From positions 1 through 64,000 of the forward strand of contig NZ_MLYP01000037.1 in NCBI RefSeq assembly GCF_001866645.1: a stretch of 64,000 bases of DNA, given 5' to 3'. Of this stretch, positions 8,237 to 16,765 are shown piece by piece. Each line of letters starts with the position of its first letter. The stretch's first letter is position 1. The notes under the pieces were generated by a model. The model was given only the letters and a program-made list of their open reading frames with translations. It was not told the origin of the DNA and searched no databases. The stretch is from Streptomyces colonosanans (GTDB taxonomy: Bacteria > Actinomycetota > Actinomycetes > Streptomycetales > Streptomycetaceae). The position numbers and the translations under genes are program-made.

Positions 8237-8497
8237 GTTCCCCGTCGTCCGCGCGGAGCGCGGGCGCAGCGGCGTTCGGTGCGTGCGATCGGCGTGCGGT
8301 GCGTGCGATCGGCGTGCGGTGCGTGCGATCGGCGTGCGGTGCGTGCGATCGGCGTGCGGTGTCGCAGTTCATGTGGCGGAGCCACCCGTCCTGCGACACC
8401 GTGCGGCATGGGGTCCCCCCTGCTCGAGCGAAGCCGAGAGCTTGGGGGAGTGCGTGCCGGACGCCGGGGCGCAGACGGGGAACTCAGCACAGGCCCT
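8223..8497. mobile_element. MITE-like element, copy 2 (275 bp, perfect 24-bp terminal inverted repeats)
   Basis: The left end AGGGCCTGTGCTGAGTTCCC continues four more bases as a perfect match to the complement of the right end (8474-8497). It is collinear with copy 1 and in the same orientation. The 59-bp length difference equals three extra 20-bp units minus one G in a G run. Its left end encodes the stop of the amidotransferase gene and its right end two bases of the TAG stop of the LysR gene. It has no transposase. Confidence 0.8.
8281..8360. repeat. Four exact tandem copies of a 20-bp unit
   Basis: The unit GCGTGCGATCGGCGTGCGGT is repeated four times head to tail inside element copy 2. 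Element copy 1 has a single unit at 2922-2941. The units are identical, so the expansion is recent. Confidence 0.92.
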
Positions 8498-9419
8498 AAC
8501 CCCGGGTCAGCCCCAGCAGATCCCGTCCCGGCCCCGTCGGGCGATGGCCCCTGCGCCACACCGCCCGCAGGGCCCGGTCCAGCCGTACGCCCGCGACGGG
8601 GATGCTCACCAGCCGGCGGGCCGACAGCTCCTCCCCCACGGCCAGTTCGCTCAGGACCGCCGGGCCCGCGCCGCTCACCGCCGAGGACTTGACCGCCGTC
8701 GTCGAGGACAGTTCGAGCAGGGGGCGGGCCAGGCCGCCCAGGGCCGTTTCCAGGACCTGGCGGGTGCCCGAGCCCTCCTCCCTGAGGATCAGCGGGGTCG
8801 TCGCCAGCTCCTGGGCCGGCAGCGGGGTACGGCGGCGCGCCCACGGGTGCCCCGGCGCGGTCACCACGATCAGGCGGTCGTGGCCGACGACCACCGCGTC
8901 GAGGTCCGTCGGCACGGTCAGCCCCTCCACGAACCCCAGGTCCGCCTCGTCGGCGAGCAGGCGTTGGGCGACCGCCGCCGAGTTCCCGGCCAGCAGGGAC
9001 ACCGCCGTGTCGGGCCGCTGGGCGCGCAGCGCCATCAGCCAGCCCGGCAGGAGGTACTCGGCGATCGTCATGCTCGCGGCCACCCTCAGCCGTGAGTCGC
9101 GCCGGCCCCTGAGCGCCTGCGCCCCCGCGTCGAACGCCTCCGCCGCCTCCACGATCCGCCGCGCCCAGTCGGTGACCAGCGCCCCCGCGTCAGTCAGCCG
9201 CGAACCCCGCGGCGAGCGGTCCACCATCGCCACGCCCAGTTGCCGCTCCATCGACCGGATCCGGCTGCTCGCCGCCGGCTGGGTGATCCCCAGCTCCCGC
9301 GCGGCCCGCCCCAGGCTGCCCAGCCGCGCCACGGCCAGCAGCAGTTCCAGCGCCCCCAGATCCGGTACCCGGTGCGCCAGACCGGCCACCCGCAGCCCTT
9401 CGCCAACACCCTCGCTCAT
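8496..9419 (-). CDS. LysR-family transcriptional regulator (CbbR/CysL-like)
   Basis: A 307-residue LysR protein. The winged HTH spans about 20-80 (LGSLGRAARELGITQPAASSRI), and the substrate-binding domain follows, with LREEGSGTRQVLE characteristic of the CysL/CbbR branch. It is divergent from a TDT-family transporter with a 70-bp gap holding TATG-N4-CATA, so that transporter is its likely target. The effector is unknown. The stop codon TAG is completed by the edge of the adjacent inverted-repeat element, so the insertion may have altered the last few residues. Confidence 0.87.
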   Translation of the reverse strand: MSEGVGEGLRVAGLAHRVPDLGALELLLAVARLGSLGRAARELGITQPAASSRIRSMERQLGVAMVDRSPRGSRLTDAGALVTDWARRIVEAAEAFDAGAQALRGRRDSRLRVAASMTIAEYLLPGWLMALRAQRPDTAVSLLAGNSAAVAQRLLADEADLGFVEGLTVPTDLDAVVVGHDRLIVVTAPGHPWARRRTPLPAQELATTPLILREEGSGTRQVLETALGGLARPLLELSSTTAVKSSAVSGAGPAVLSELAVGEELSARRLVSIPVAGVRLDRALRAVWRRGHRPTGPGRDLLGLTRG

Positions 9420-9429
9420 AAACCCAGCT

Positions 9430-9441
9430 TATGCCGTCATA
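9430..9441. promoter_or_regulatory. Palindrome in the LysR/TDT divergent promoter
   Basis: TATG, 4 bases, CATA. Extended to CTTATGCCGTCATAG it resembles a T-N11-A LysR box. Candidate operator for the adjacent LysR protein. Confidence 0.45.
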
Positions 9442-9489
9442 GAAACATACTCCCTGGTCAGGAACCTGGCCTGGCGCGACCGTGGACAT

Positions 9490-10611
9490 ATGGTCACTGC
9501 AGCCCCGTCCCTCGCCCCGCCCACCCGACACCGTCGCGCCGCCGCCGTCCGGCACCTCGGGCCGAACTGGTACGCCGCCGTGATGGGCACCGCGATCGTC
9601 GCGACGGCCGGCGCCGGTCTGCCCGGCGCCGCGGACGTACCCGGACTGCGGACGGCCTGCACAACCGTCTGGGCACTGTCCGCGGCCCTGCTCGTGACCG
9701 TTCTCGGCGCCCGCACCCTGCACTGGATCCACCACCGCGACCAGGCCCGTGCCCATCTCCTCGATCCCGCCATGGCCCCCTTCTACGGCTGTCTGTCGAT
9801 GGCCCTGCTCGCCGTCGGCGGCGGCACCATGGTGGTCGGCCGGGACTGGATCGGAATACGCCCGGCCGTCGCCGTGGACACCGTCCTCTTCACCGCCGGT
9901 ACGGTCATCGGTCTCGTCGCCGCCGTGGCCGTCCCGTACCTGATGATCGCCCGGCACCGCATCGAGCCGGACCAGGCCTCCCCCGTATGGCTGCTGCCCC
10001 TGGTCGCCCCCATGGTCTCCGCCGCCCTGGGCCCGCTGCTGGTCCCGCACCTGCCTGCCGGCCAGCCCAGGCAGACCCTGCTGCTCGCCTGCCTCGCGAT
10101 GTTCGGCATGAGTCTGCTGGCCACGCTCGTGATGCTGCCGCTGATCCTCGCGCGGCTCATCACCGCGGGCCCGTTGCCGCTCGCCCTGACCCCGACCCTG
10201 TTCCTGGTCCTCGGCCCGCTGGGGCAGTCCACCACCGCCGTCGGCGCGACCGCGAACGCCGCCCCGGGCGTCCTGCCGTCCTCCTACGCCGGCGGCCTCG
10301 GTGTCTTCGCCGTCCTCTACGGCGTCCCGGTGATCGGCTTCGCCCTGCTGTGGCTGAGCCTGGCCGCCGCGCTGGTGGTGCGCGCCCGGCGACGGGGCAT
10401 GGGTTTCGCGATGACCTGGTGGGCGTTCACCTTCCCGATCGGCACCTGCGTGACCGGCGCGGAGGCACTGGCCCGGCGCACCGGCCTGGCCGCCTTCGAC
10501 GTGCTCGCGATCGTCCTGTATCTGCTGCTCGTCACCGCCTGGGCCGTCGCGGCCGTCCATACCGGCCGGGGAGTCGTCAACGGCAAGCTGCTCGCGGCAC
10601 CTCGCCGCTGA
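9490..10611 (+). CDS. TDT-family (SLAC1/TehA-like) membrane transporter
   Basis: A 373-residue integral membrane protein with about ten hydrophobic helices. The start of the domain, HLGPNWYAAVMGTAIVA, is the signature of the tellurite-resistance/dicarboxylate transporter family, which includes malate permeases, the SLAC1 anion channel and fungal sulfite exporters. Divergent transcription from a LysR gene is the usual arrangement for bacterial members. Candidate substrates are C4-dicarboxylates or sulfite; the CysL-like branch of the regulator mildly favours sulfite, which is inference. The ATG at 9490 lies ten codons before the conserved start. Confidence 0.85.
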   Translation: MVTAAPSLAPPTRHRRAAAVRHLGPNWYAAVMGTAIVATAGAGLPGAADVPGLRTACTTVWALSAALLVTVLGARTLHWIHHRDQARAHLLDPAMAPFYGCLSMALLAVGGGTMVVGRDWIGIRPAVAVDTVLFTAGTVIGLVAAVAVPYLMIARHRIEPDQASPVWLLPLVAPMVSAALGPLLVPHLPAGQPRQTLLLACLAMFGMSLLATLVMLPLILARLITAGPLPLALTPTLFLVLGPLGQSTTAVGATANAAPGVLPSSYAGGLGVFAVLYGVPVIGFALLWLSLAAALVVRARRRGMGFAMTWWAFTFPIGTCVTGAEALARRTGLAAFDVLAIVLYLLLVTAWAVAAVHTGRGVVNGKLLAAPRR

Positions 10612-10761
10612 CGTGCGGCACCTCGGCCGGCGATGGGCCGTACAGGTGAGATGACACCCGCCGACCAGCGCACACGGTCTGCCCGGAAACGGCTGCGGGC
10701 CGTCGTCGGCCGTCGGGCGAGGTCCGGCGCGGGGTGCCTGGCCGGGTGTCCCTCGGCGGGA

Positions 10762-11337
10762 TCAGCGGCGGCGCGGGCGGTCCTCGATCGCCTCGATGTG
10801 GTCCGCGACCGCGACCACGATCACGCGGGTGTCCGGCACGGTCGCCCGCCAGCGGTGGCGCACTCCCCCGCTCAGATACAGCGTGTCGCCCCGCCCGAGC
10901 CGGTGTGCGCGGCCCTCCGCCTCGACCTCGACGGCGCCGTCGACGACGTACATCAACTCGTCGTTGCGGTGCTGGAACTCGCGCCCCTCGTCGTGATCAC
11001 CGATGAACTCCATCGCGTGCAGCTGATGGTGTCCGCGCACCAGCGGGCGCAGCCGCGCCTGCTCCGGTGGGATCCCCTCGTCCTCGGCGCGCAGGACGTC
11101 GACGCTGCAGGCCGGGTCGGCGGCCGCGAGCAGTTCGGCGGCGGTGGTGCCCAGGGCGTCGGCGATCCGCTCCAGGGAGGGCCGGCTCGGGCGCGCCCGC
11201 TCGTTCTCGACCTGGCTCAGGAAGGGGACCGACAGTCCGCTGCGCTCGGCCACGACGGCGAGGGTGAGCTCCAGTGCCCGGCGCCGCCGCCGGACGGCCG
11301 CGCCCACCCGAAGGGGCTGTTCTTTGTGGTCGCCCAT
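10762..11337 (-). CDS. XRE-family regulator with cupin domain
   Basis: A 191-residue protein with an N-terminal helix-turn-helix (about 10-65: LTLAVVAERSGLSVPFLSQVENERARPS) and a C-terminal cupin barrel (about 110-180: RNDELMYVVDGAVEVEAEG, then GGVRHRWRA). Such proteins are small-molecule-responsive repressors of catabolic or stress genes. The ATG with GGAG upstream is preferred over the longer frame, which lacks homology. It converges on the TDT gene, and the betaine transporter operon lies behind it on the same strand. Neither neighbour is an obvious target. Confidence 0.87.
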   Translation of the reverse strand: MGDHKEQPLRVGAAVRRRRRALELTLAVVAERSGLSVPFLSQVENERARPSRPSLERIADALGTTAAELLAAADPACSVDVLRAEDEGIPPEQARLRPLVRGHHQLHAMEFIGDHDEGREFQHRNDELMYVVDGAVEVEAEGRAHRLGRGDTLYLSGGVRHRWRATVPDTRVIVVAVADHIEAIEDRPRRR

Positions 11338-11849
11338 CGCTCCGGCTCCCTCCCACGCTCGTCGGTCCACTGCCTTGCCCGGCGGGCGTGCCGCCGCTGC
11401 CCGATGGTTTATCGGTGCACTGCTTGTGTTGCGCTGTCTGCACCCTACGCATGTTCGGCAAACCGTTTCATGCGCCCGTCACATCGGTGCCACATACAAG
11501 AGTGGCGAGGCTCACGGTTCGCGCCACCCGGCGAGCCGTCTCGCCGCCTCGCGCAGGCCGCCCTCTCCGCCTGACAAAAGGGCTGATCAGCGACGCCGCA
11601 GGGGCTCAGGGGCTCGCTTCCGGGGCGGTGCGGTCCGCCGAGGCGCGCGGGGTGGGCCGGCCGGCGCCCCGGCGCACGAAGGTGAGGCCCGGGGCACCCG
11701 CGTAGCAGCGCGCCCTGCCGGCAATGGGGCACCGAAGAAATGTTCGGTGCCCCCGCAGGCAGGGCGTGCGGACCGGTGGGGCCGGCAGGACGCGGTTGTC
11801 CGGATCCTTCTCCTTCGCCCGTGAGTACGAGGCGCGGCCCGGCGGCGGA
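11338..11849. other. 512-bp intergenic region between the cupin regulator and the Opu operon
   Basis: No convincing gene in either strand: open frames here lack start signals and recognisable motifs. It holds the upstream region of the cupin regulator gene and, at its left-strand end, the two-tier terminator of the Opu operon. Confidence 0.6.
11712..11765 (-). terminator. Two-tier hairpin after the Opu operon
   Basis: Inner stem GGGGCACCGAA / TTCGGTGCCCC with a 6-base loop (11726-11753), enclosed by an outer stem GCCCTGCC / GGCAGGGC. It starts about 85 bases past the stop of the permease-binding protein gene. Confidence 0.75.
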
Positions 11850-14465
11850 CTACTGCGGAGTCATCCGCTCCACCATGTCCGGGTGCTGCTTCAGCCACGC
11901 GGCCACGGCGTCCTTCTCGTGGCCGTGCCCACGCGTCTTGATCTCGCTCTCCAGGCTGCCGAGCTCGTCCTCGCTCATCCTGAAGTTCTTGATCCACCGG
12001 GTGAGCTGCGGGTACTTGTCCGGGAAGGTACGGCTGGAGATGGTGCGGATCGTGTTGCCCTCACCGAAGAGCTTCTTGTCGTCCTTCAGCTTGGTGAGCT
12101 GGTACTCGCTGTAGGCCCAGTGCGGCGACCACAGGACGACGGCGACGGGCTGCTTCTTGGCGTAGGCACGCTTCAGCTCGGCCAGCATCGCGGGCGTGGA
12201 GCCGTCGACGACCTTGTACTCCTTGTCCAGGCCGTAGCCGGGCAGGACCTTCGTCTTGAGCAGGTTCATCTCGCCGGTGCCCGGCTCGATGCCGATGATC
12301 CGGCCGCCGAAGGTCTTCCCCTTGCCCTTGAGGTCCTCAAGGGACTTGACGTCCTTCACATACGAAGGGACCGCGATCTCGAGCGAGGTCGGCTGGTACC
12401 AACTGCCCAGGTCCTTGAGGTCGGCCTTGTTCTTGTCCCAGTAGTTCTTCTGCGCGTACGGCAGCCACGCATCGAAGTTGAGGTCGAGGTCACCACTGGC
12501 CAGGCCCGTGTAGACGGGGCCGACGTCCATCTGCTTCAGGTTCAGCTTGTAGCCGCGCCGCTCCAGGACGTCCTTCCACAGGTAGGTGACGGCGACGTCC
12601 TCGTCCCAGGGGAACCAGGCGACGTTCACCGGGCGCTTCGCCTCGGCCGGGCTGGCGGAGGACGGCTGGTGGACGGGGGCGAGTTTGTCGACGATGCCCG
12701 GGTTCTTCTTCAGCCAGGCGCGCACGGCGTCCTGCTGCTTCCCCTTGCCGGCCTTGTTGATCTCGGCCTCGAGGCTCGTGAGCTGCTTCTCGTCCAACTT
12801 GAAGTTCTTGAGCCAGGTGCCCACCACGGGGTTGTCCTCGGCGAAGCCCTTGCGGGCGAGCGTGTGCACCCCGTCGCCCTTGCCCCAGGCACCCTTGGGG
12901 TCCTTGAGCTTCTTCAGGTCGTAGTCGCTGTAGGCCCAGTGCGGCGACCAGAGCGTGACGACGACGGGCTGCTTCTTGGCGTAGGCACGCTTCAGCTCGG
13001 CCAGCATCGCGGGCGTGGAGCTGTCGACGACCTTGTACTCCTTCTCGAGGCCGTACTCCTTGAGGACCTTGCTCTTGAGCAGGTTCATCATGCCGGCGCT
13101 GGACTCGATGCCGGTGATCTTCCCGCCGAACGTGGCGGCCTTCCCCTTGAGGTCCTCCAGCGAGTCGATGCCCTTCATGTACGAGGGCACGCTCAGCTCC
13201 AGGGACGTCGGTCCGTACCAGGAGCCCAGGTCGTCGAGCCGGTCGCCGTACTTCTTCCAGTACTGCTCGTGGGTGACGGGCAGCCAGGAGTCGGTCTCGA
13301 AGTCGACATCGCCCTGAGCGAGCGAGGTGTAGAGCGGTCCGGCGTCGAACTGCTTGGCGTCGACCTGGAATCCGCGCTGCTCCAGGATCTCCTTCCAGAG
13401 GAAGGTGGAGGCGACGCCCTCGTCCCACGGGATGTAGCCGATGGTGAGCTTCTTGCCCTGGCCGACATTCTGCACGTCGGCGGCGGTGGCGGTCTCGTTG
13501 CTGCCACCGAAGACGCCGATGCCGCCGGCCGTGAGCGCGAGCACGACCACGCCGATCACGGCCACGACGGGCCGGGGACGATAGGACCAGATCTTCAGGC
13601 CCTGCGCGGCACGCAGCCGGGCGGCGGCGCGCCGGCCGAGCGGGGAGACCTGGGTGCCCAGGGCGCTGGTCATCCGGTCCAGGTAGATCGCCAGGATGAC
13701 GATGGCGACACCGGCCTCGGAGCCGAGACCCACGTTGAGCTGGCCGATGGCCTCGTTCACATCGCCGCCGAGACCGCCGGTGCCGACCATGCCCGCGATG
13801 GCCGCCATGGACAGGCCGAGCATGATGACCTGGTTGACGCCGGCCATGACGGTGGGCAGGGCGAGCGGGAACTGGACGCGCAGCAGGGTGTTGCGCGGGG
13901 TGGTGCCGAACGCCTCGGCGGCCTCGACCAGTTCCTTGTCGACCTGGCGGATGCCCAGCTCGGTCATGCGGACGCCGGGCGCGAGGGCGAAGATCAGGGT
14001 GGCCACGATGCCCGCGGGGGCGCCGGTGCCGAAGAACAGGATCGCCGGAATGAGGTAGATCATCGCGGGCAGCGTCTGCATGAAGTCCAGCACCGGCCGG
14101 ACGATCCCGCTGACCCGGCTGGAGCGTGCCGCCCAGATGCCCACGGGCACGGAGACGACGAGCGCGATGATCGTCGCCACCAGGACCAGCGACAACGTCA
14201 CCATCGCGTCCTCCCACAGGCCGAGGGAGTCGATGAAGGCGAAGCCCACGAAGGCGAGGACACCGGCGGACGCGCCGCGCAGCCAGAACGCGATCACCGC
14301 GAGGATGCCCGCGAGCAGCAGCGGCTCAGGGGCCTGCAGGACGGTGTTGATGCCGTCGAAGGTGCCCTGGAAGACGGTCTTGCAGAAGTCGAACAGCCAC
14401 GCCATGTGGTGCAGCAGCCAGTCGACCGTGGAGTTGACCCAGTCGCCGAACGGAATCCTAGGCAT
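11850..14465 (-). CDS. Glycine betaine/proline ABC permease fused to two substrate-binding domains
   Basis: An 871-residue OpuAB-OpuAC fusion. Residues 1-300 form the BPD transport permease: several helices, the EAA-loop region KELVEAAEAFGTTPRNTLL and the conserved PAILFFGTGAPAG. After another helix come two OpuAC binding domains in tandem, about 340-605 (KLTIGYIPWDEGVAST) and 615-871 (VNVAWFPWDEDVAVT). Both retain betaine-cage Trp/Tyr-type motifs (TLWSPHWAYSDYD, VLWSPHWAYSEYQ). It imports compatible solutes for osmoprotection with the ATPase encoded immediately upstream, whose stop it overlaps by eight bases. The usual fused protein has one binding domain; two are unusual. Confidence 0.92.
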   Translation of the reverse strand: MPRIPFGDWVNSTVDWLLHHMAWLFDFCKTVFQGTFDGINTVLQAPEPLLLAGILAVIAFWLRGASAGVLAFVGFAFIDSLGLWEDAMVTLSLVLVATIIALVVSVPVGIWAARSSRVSGIVRPVLDFMQTLPAMIYLIPAILFFGTGAPAGIVATLIFALAPGVRMTELGIRQVDKELVEAAEAFGTTPRNTLLRVQFPLALPTVMAGVNQVIMLGLSMAAIAGMVGTGGLGGDVNEAIGQLNVGLGSEAGVAIVILAIYLDRMTSALGTQVSPLGRRAAARLRAAQGLKIWSYRPRPVVAVIGVVVLALTAGGIGVFGGSNETATAADVQNVGQGKKLTIGYIPWDEGVASTFLWKEILEQRGFQVDAKQFDAGPLYTSLAQGDVDFETDSWLPVTHEQYWKKYGDRLDDLGSWYGPTSLELSVPSYMKGIDSLEDLKGKAATFGGKITGIESSAGMMNLLKSKVLKEYGLEKEYKVVDSSTPAMLAELKRAYAKKQPVVVTLWSPHWAYSDYDLKKLKDPKGAWGKGDGVHTLARKGFAEDNPVVGTWLKNFKLDEKQLTSLEAEINKAGKGKQQDAVRAWLKKNPGIVDKLAPVHQPSSASPAEAKRPVNVAWFPWDEDVAVTYLWKDVLERRGYKLNLKQMDVGPVYTGLASGDLDLNFDAWLPYAQKNYWDKNKADLKDLGSWYQPTSLEIAVPSYVKDVKSLEDLKGKGKTFGGRIIGIEPGTGEMNLLKTKVLPGYGLDKEYKVVDGSTPAMLAELKRAYAKKQPVAVVLWSPHWAYSEYQLTKLKDDKKLFGEGNTIRTISSRTFPDKYPQLTRWIKNFRMSEDELGSLESEIKTRGHGHEKDAVAAWLKQHPDMVERMTPQ

Positions 14466-15543
14466 CGGCGATCACCTGCCCTCCCTTGTCACGCGGGGAG
14501 TCGCAGGGTGTGGTCTCACCCGCCCCTTCACCGAGGAAGCCGAGGAGGCGCTGCCTGGGTACGACGCCGACGAGTTCCCTTTGCTCGTCGAGCACCGCCA
14601 CCGGGTGCGTGAGGCGGGCGCTGATCGCGCACAGCTCCACGAACGGCGTGTCGGGCGTCGCGGTCTCGCAGTGGCAGCCCGCCTCGTCACCGCGCACGGC
14701 GGTGTCCATGACGGCACCCGCGGTCAGGACGCGGGAACGGTCGACGTCCTGGGTGAACGAGGCGACGTAGTCGTCGGCGGGGCGCATCAGGATGTCCTCC
14801 GCGCTGCCGATCTGCGCGATGCGGCCGTCCCGCATCACCGCGATGCGGTCGCCCAGGCGCATGGCCTCGTTGAGGTCATGGGTGATGAACACGATGGTCT
14901 TCTTCAGGGTCTTCTGCAGTTCCAGCAGCTGGTCCTGCATATCGCGGCGGATCAGCGGGTCGAGCGCGCTGAAGGACTCGTCCATCAGCAGCAGGTCGGC
15001 GTCCGTGGCGAGCGCCCGGGCGAGGCCGACGCGCTGCTGCATACCGCCGGACAGCTCGTCGGGCCAGGACTTCTCCCAGCCGGCCAGGCCGCACAGGGCG
15101 AGCGCCTCGCCGGCGCGCTTCTCGCGCTCGGCGCGGGGCACGCCCTGCACTTCCAGGCCGTAGGCGGCGTTCTCGCGGACGCTGCGGTGCGGGAAGAGGG
15201 CAAAGTGCTGGAAGACCATGCTGATCTTCTTGGAGCGGACTTCTCGCAGCTCACGGGCGCCCAGTGCGGTGAGGTCCTGGCCGTCGAAGCGTACGTGCCC
15301 CGCGGTCGGCTCCAACAGCCCGTTGAGCATGCGCAGCAGTGTGGACTTGCCGGAACCGGACAGGCCCATGACGACGAAGATCTGGCCCGGCTCCACCGTG
15401 AAGGACGCGTCGATCACGGCGGCGGTGGTGCCGTCTGCGCGCAGTTCCTCACGGTCGGCTCCCTGCCGGAGCCGCTCCACCGCCTCTTTTTGTCGTCTTC
15501 CGAACACTTTGTACAGATGTTCGGCTTCAAGCCTGGATGACAC
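14458..15543 (-). CDS. proV: Glycine betaine/proline ABC transporter ATP-binding protein (ProV/OpuAA)
   Basis: A 361-residue ATPase. It has Walker A GLSGSGKST (60-68), signature LSGGMQQR (near 170), Walker B LLLMDESFSALDP and a C-terminal CBS region (about 265-361) typical of ionic-strength-sensing OpuA/ProV ATPases. The GTG start has GAGAGG upstream; the frame continues further upstream without similarity. First gene of a two-gene operon with the permease-binding protein fusion. The upstream gap (15544-15730) has TGCAA-N10-TTGCA at 15576-15595, a possible operator. Confidence 0.93.
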   Translation of the reverse strand: MSSRLEAEHLYKVFGRRQKEAVERLRQGADREELRADGTTAAVIDASFTVEPGQIFVVMGLSGSGKSTLLRMLNGLLEPTAGHVRFDGQDLTALGARELREVRSKKISMVFQHFALFPHRSVRENAAYGLEVQGVPRAEREKRAGEALALCGLAGWEKSWPDELSGGMQQRVGLARALATDADLLLMDESFSALDPLIRRDMQDQLLELQKTLKKTIVFITHDLNEAMRLGDRIAVMRDGRIAQIGSAEDILMRPADDYVASFTQDVDRSRVLTAGAVMDTAVRGDEAGCHCETATPDTPFVELCAISARLTHPVAVLDEQRELVGVVPRQRLLGFLGEGAGETTPCDSPRDKGGQVIADA

Positions 15544-15730
15544 AGGTACCTCTCGTCTGAAAGCCTCCGAGCCGCTGCAAATGGTTGAAATTGCAACTGG
15601 CATCACTTCAAGGCGCGCCTGCCCGGACTCGGGCAGGGCAAACATATGAGTGGTCCAGTTCACAAGCCGTTCACGCAGGCCACATGGACGGTCACCCTGC
15701 GCCGACGCGGCGCTGTCGGGGCCGTACGGC

Positions 15731-16663
15731 ATGATGCGGAAGATGACCCGACGCCTGATGCTCCTCGACACCGCCTCGCTGTACTTCCGTGCCTTCTTCG
15801 GCGTCCCGGAATCCGTGCGGGCCCCGGACGGCACGCCCGTGAACGCCGTGCGCGGGCTGCTCGAGTTCATCGACCGGCTGGTCAAAGACCACCACCCGGA
15901 CGACCTCGTCGCCTGCATGGACGCGGACTGGCGTCCGCACTGGCGTGTCGAGCTGATCCCCTCCTACAAGGCGCACCGTGTGGCCGAGGCGCACGAGACG
16001 GGCCCGGACGAGGAAGAGGTGCCGGACACCCTGTCACCGCAGGTGCCGGTCATCGAGGACGTCCTGGACGCACTCGGCATCGCACGCGTGGGCATCGAGG
16101 AGTACGAGGCGGACGACGTGATCGGCACGTTCACGGCGCGTGCCAAGGGCCCGGTGGACATCGTCACCGGCGACCGCGACCTGTACCAACTGGTCGACGA
16201 CGCCCGCGGGGTGCGCGTGCTCTACCCGCTGAAGGGCGTCGGCACGCTCCGCCTCACCGACGAGGCGGTACTGCGCGAGAAGTACGGCGTCGGGGGCCCT
16301 GGCTACGCGGATCTGGCACTGCTGCGCGGCGACCCGAGCGACGGACTGCCGGGCGTACCGGGCATCGGGGAGAAGACAGCCGCGAAGCTGCTCGCCGAGT
16401 TCGGCGACCTGGCGGGGATCATGGCCGCGGTCGACGATCCGGCGGCGAAGCTCACCCCGTCGCAGCGCAAGCGGCTCGACGAGGCGCGGCCCTACGTGGC
16501 CCTTGCGCCCAGGGTCGTACGGGTCGCCGACGACGTGCCCCTGCCGGACGTCGACACGGCGCTGCCGCACACACCGCGTGACCCGGCAGCGCTGGAGGCT
16601 CTGGGGATCCGCTGGGGCCTGGGCGGGTCGCTGCAGCGGCTGGTCACCACGCTCGGGACGTGA
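15731..16663 (+). CDS. 5'-3' exonuclease (Pol I N-terminal/FEN family)
   Basis: A stand-alone 310-residue 5'-nuclease. Metal-binding acidic clusters are visible: LLDTASLYFRAFF at the start, ACMDADW, SYKAHR, EYEADDVIGT and TGDRDLYQLV. The H3TH motif is GVPGIGEKTAAKLL. It removes 5' flaps or RNA primers, possibly as a paralogue of the Pol I domain. Three in-frame ATGs (15731, 15734, 15743) precede the conserved core; GGAAG abuts the third too closely, so the first is kept with low certainty. Divergent from proV. Confidence 0.88.
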   Translation: MMRKMTRRLMLLDTASLYFRAFFGVPESVRAPDGTPVNAVRGLLEFIDRLVKDHHPDDLVACMDADWRPHWRVELIPSYKAHRVAEAHETGPDEEEVPDTLSPQVPVIEDVLDALGIARVGIEEYEADDVIGTFTARAKGPVDIVTGDRDLYQLVDDARGVRVLYPLKGVGTLRLTDEAVLREKYGVGGPGYADLALLRGDPSDGLPGVPGIGEKTAAKLLAEFGDLAGIMAAVDDPAAKLTPSQRKRLDEARPYVALAPRVVRVADDVPLPDVDTALPHTPRDPAALEALGIRWGLGGSLQRLVTTLGT

Positions 16664-16729
16664 CGGTTCGGGCGGCAGGCGCTCCTGACCTCCTCACGGG
16701 AAGGGCATCCACGGGATCAAACTGCTAAC

Positions 16730-16748
16730 TTAGGTAGACCTCACCATG
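16730..16748 (+). promoter_or_regulatory. Iron box (DmdR/IdeR-type operator)
   Basis: TTAGGTAGACCTCACCATG matches the actinobacterial iron-box consensus at both outer halves (TTAGGT and CTCACC) and starts 36 bases before the ATG of the siderophore-interacting protein. This predicts iron-dependent repression by a DmdR1/IdeR homologue. Confidence 0.8.
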
Positions 16749-16765
16749 GGATCTGGGAGGTCGTC

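Noticed and set aside
8281-8360. CRISPR array
   Set aside because: Units are directly adjacent without spacers and only 20 bp long; no cas genes. The Cas4-like gene at 42.8 kb is isolated.
11587-11849. Small genes in the gap behind the Opu operon
   Set aside because: Frames are open only because of high GC; the segment contains the operon terminator.
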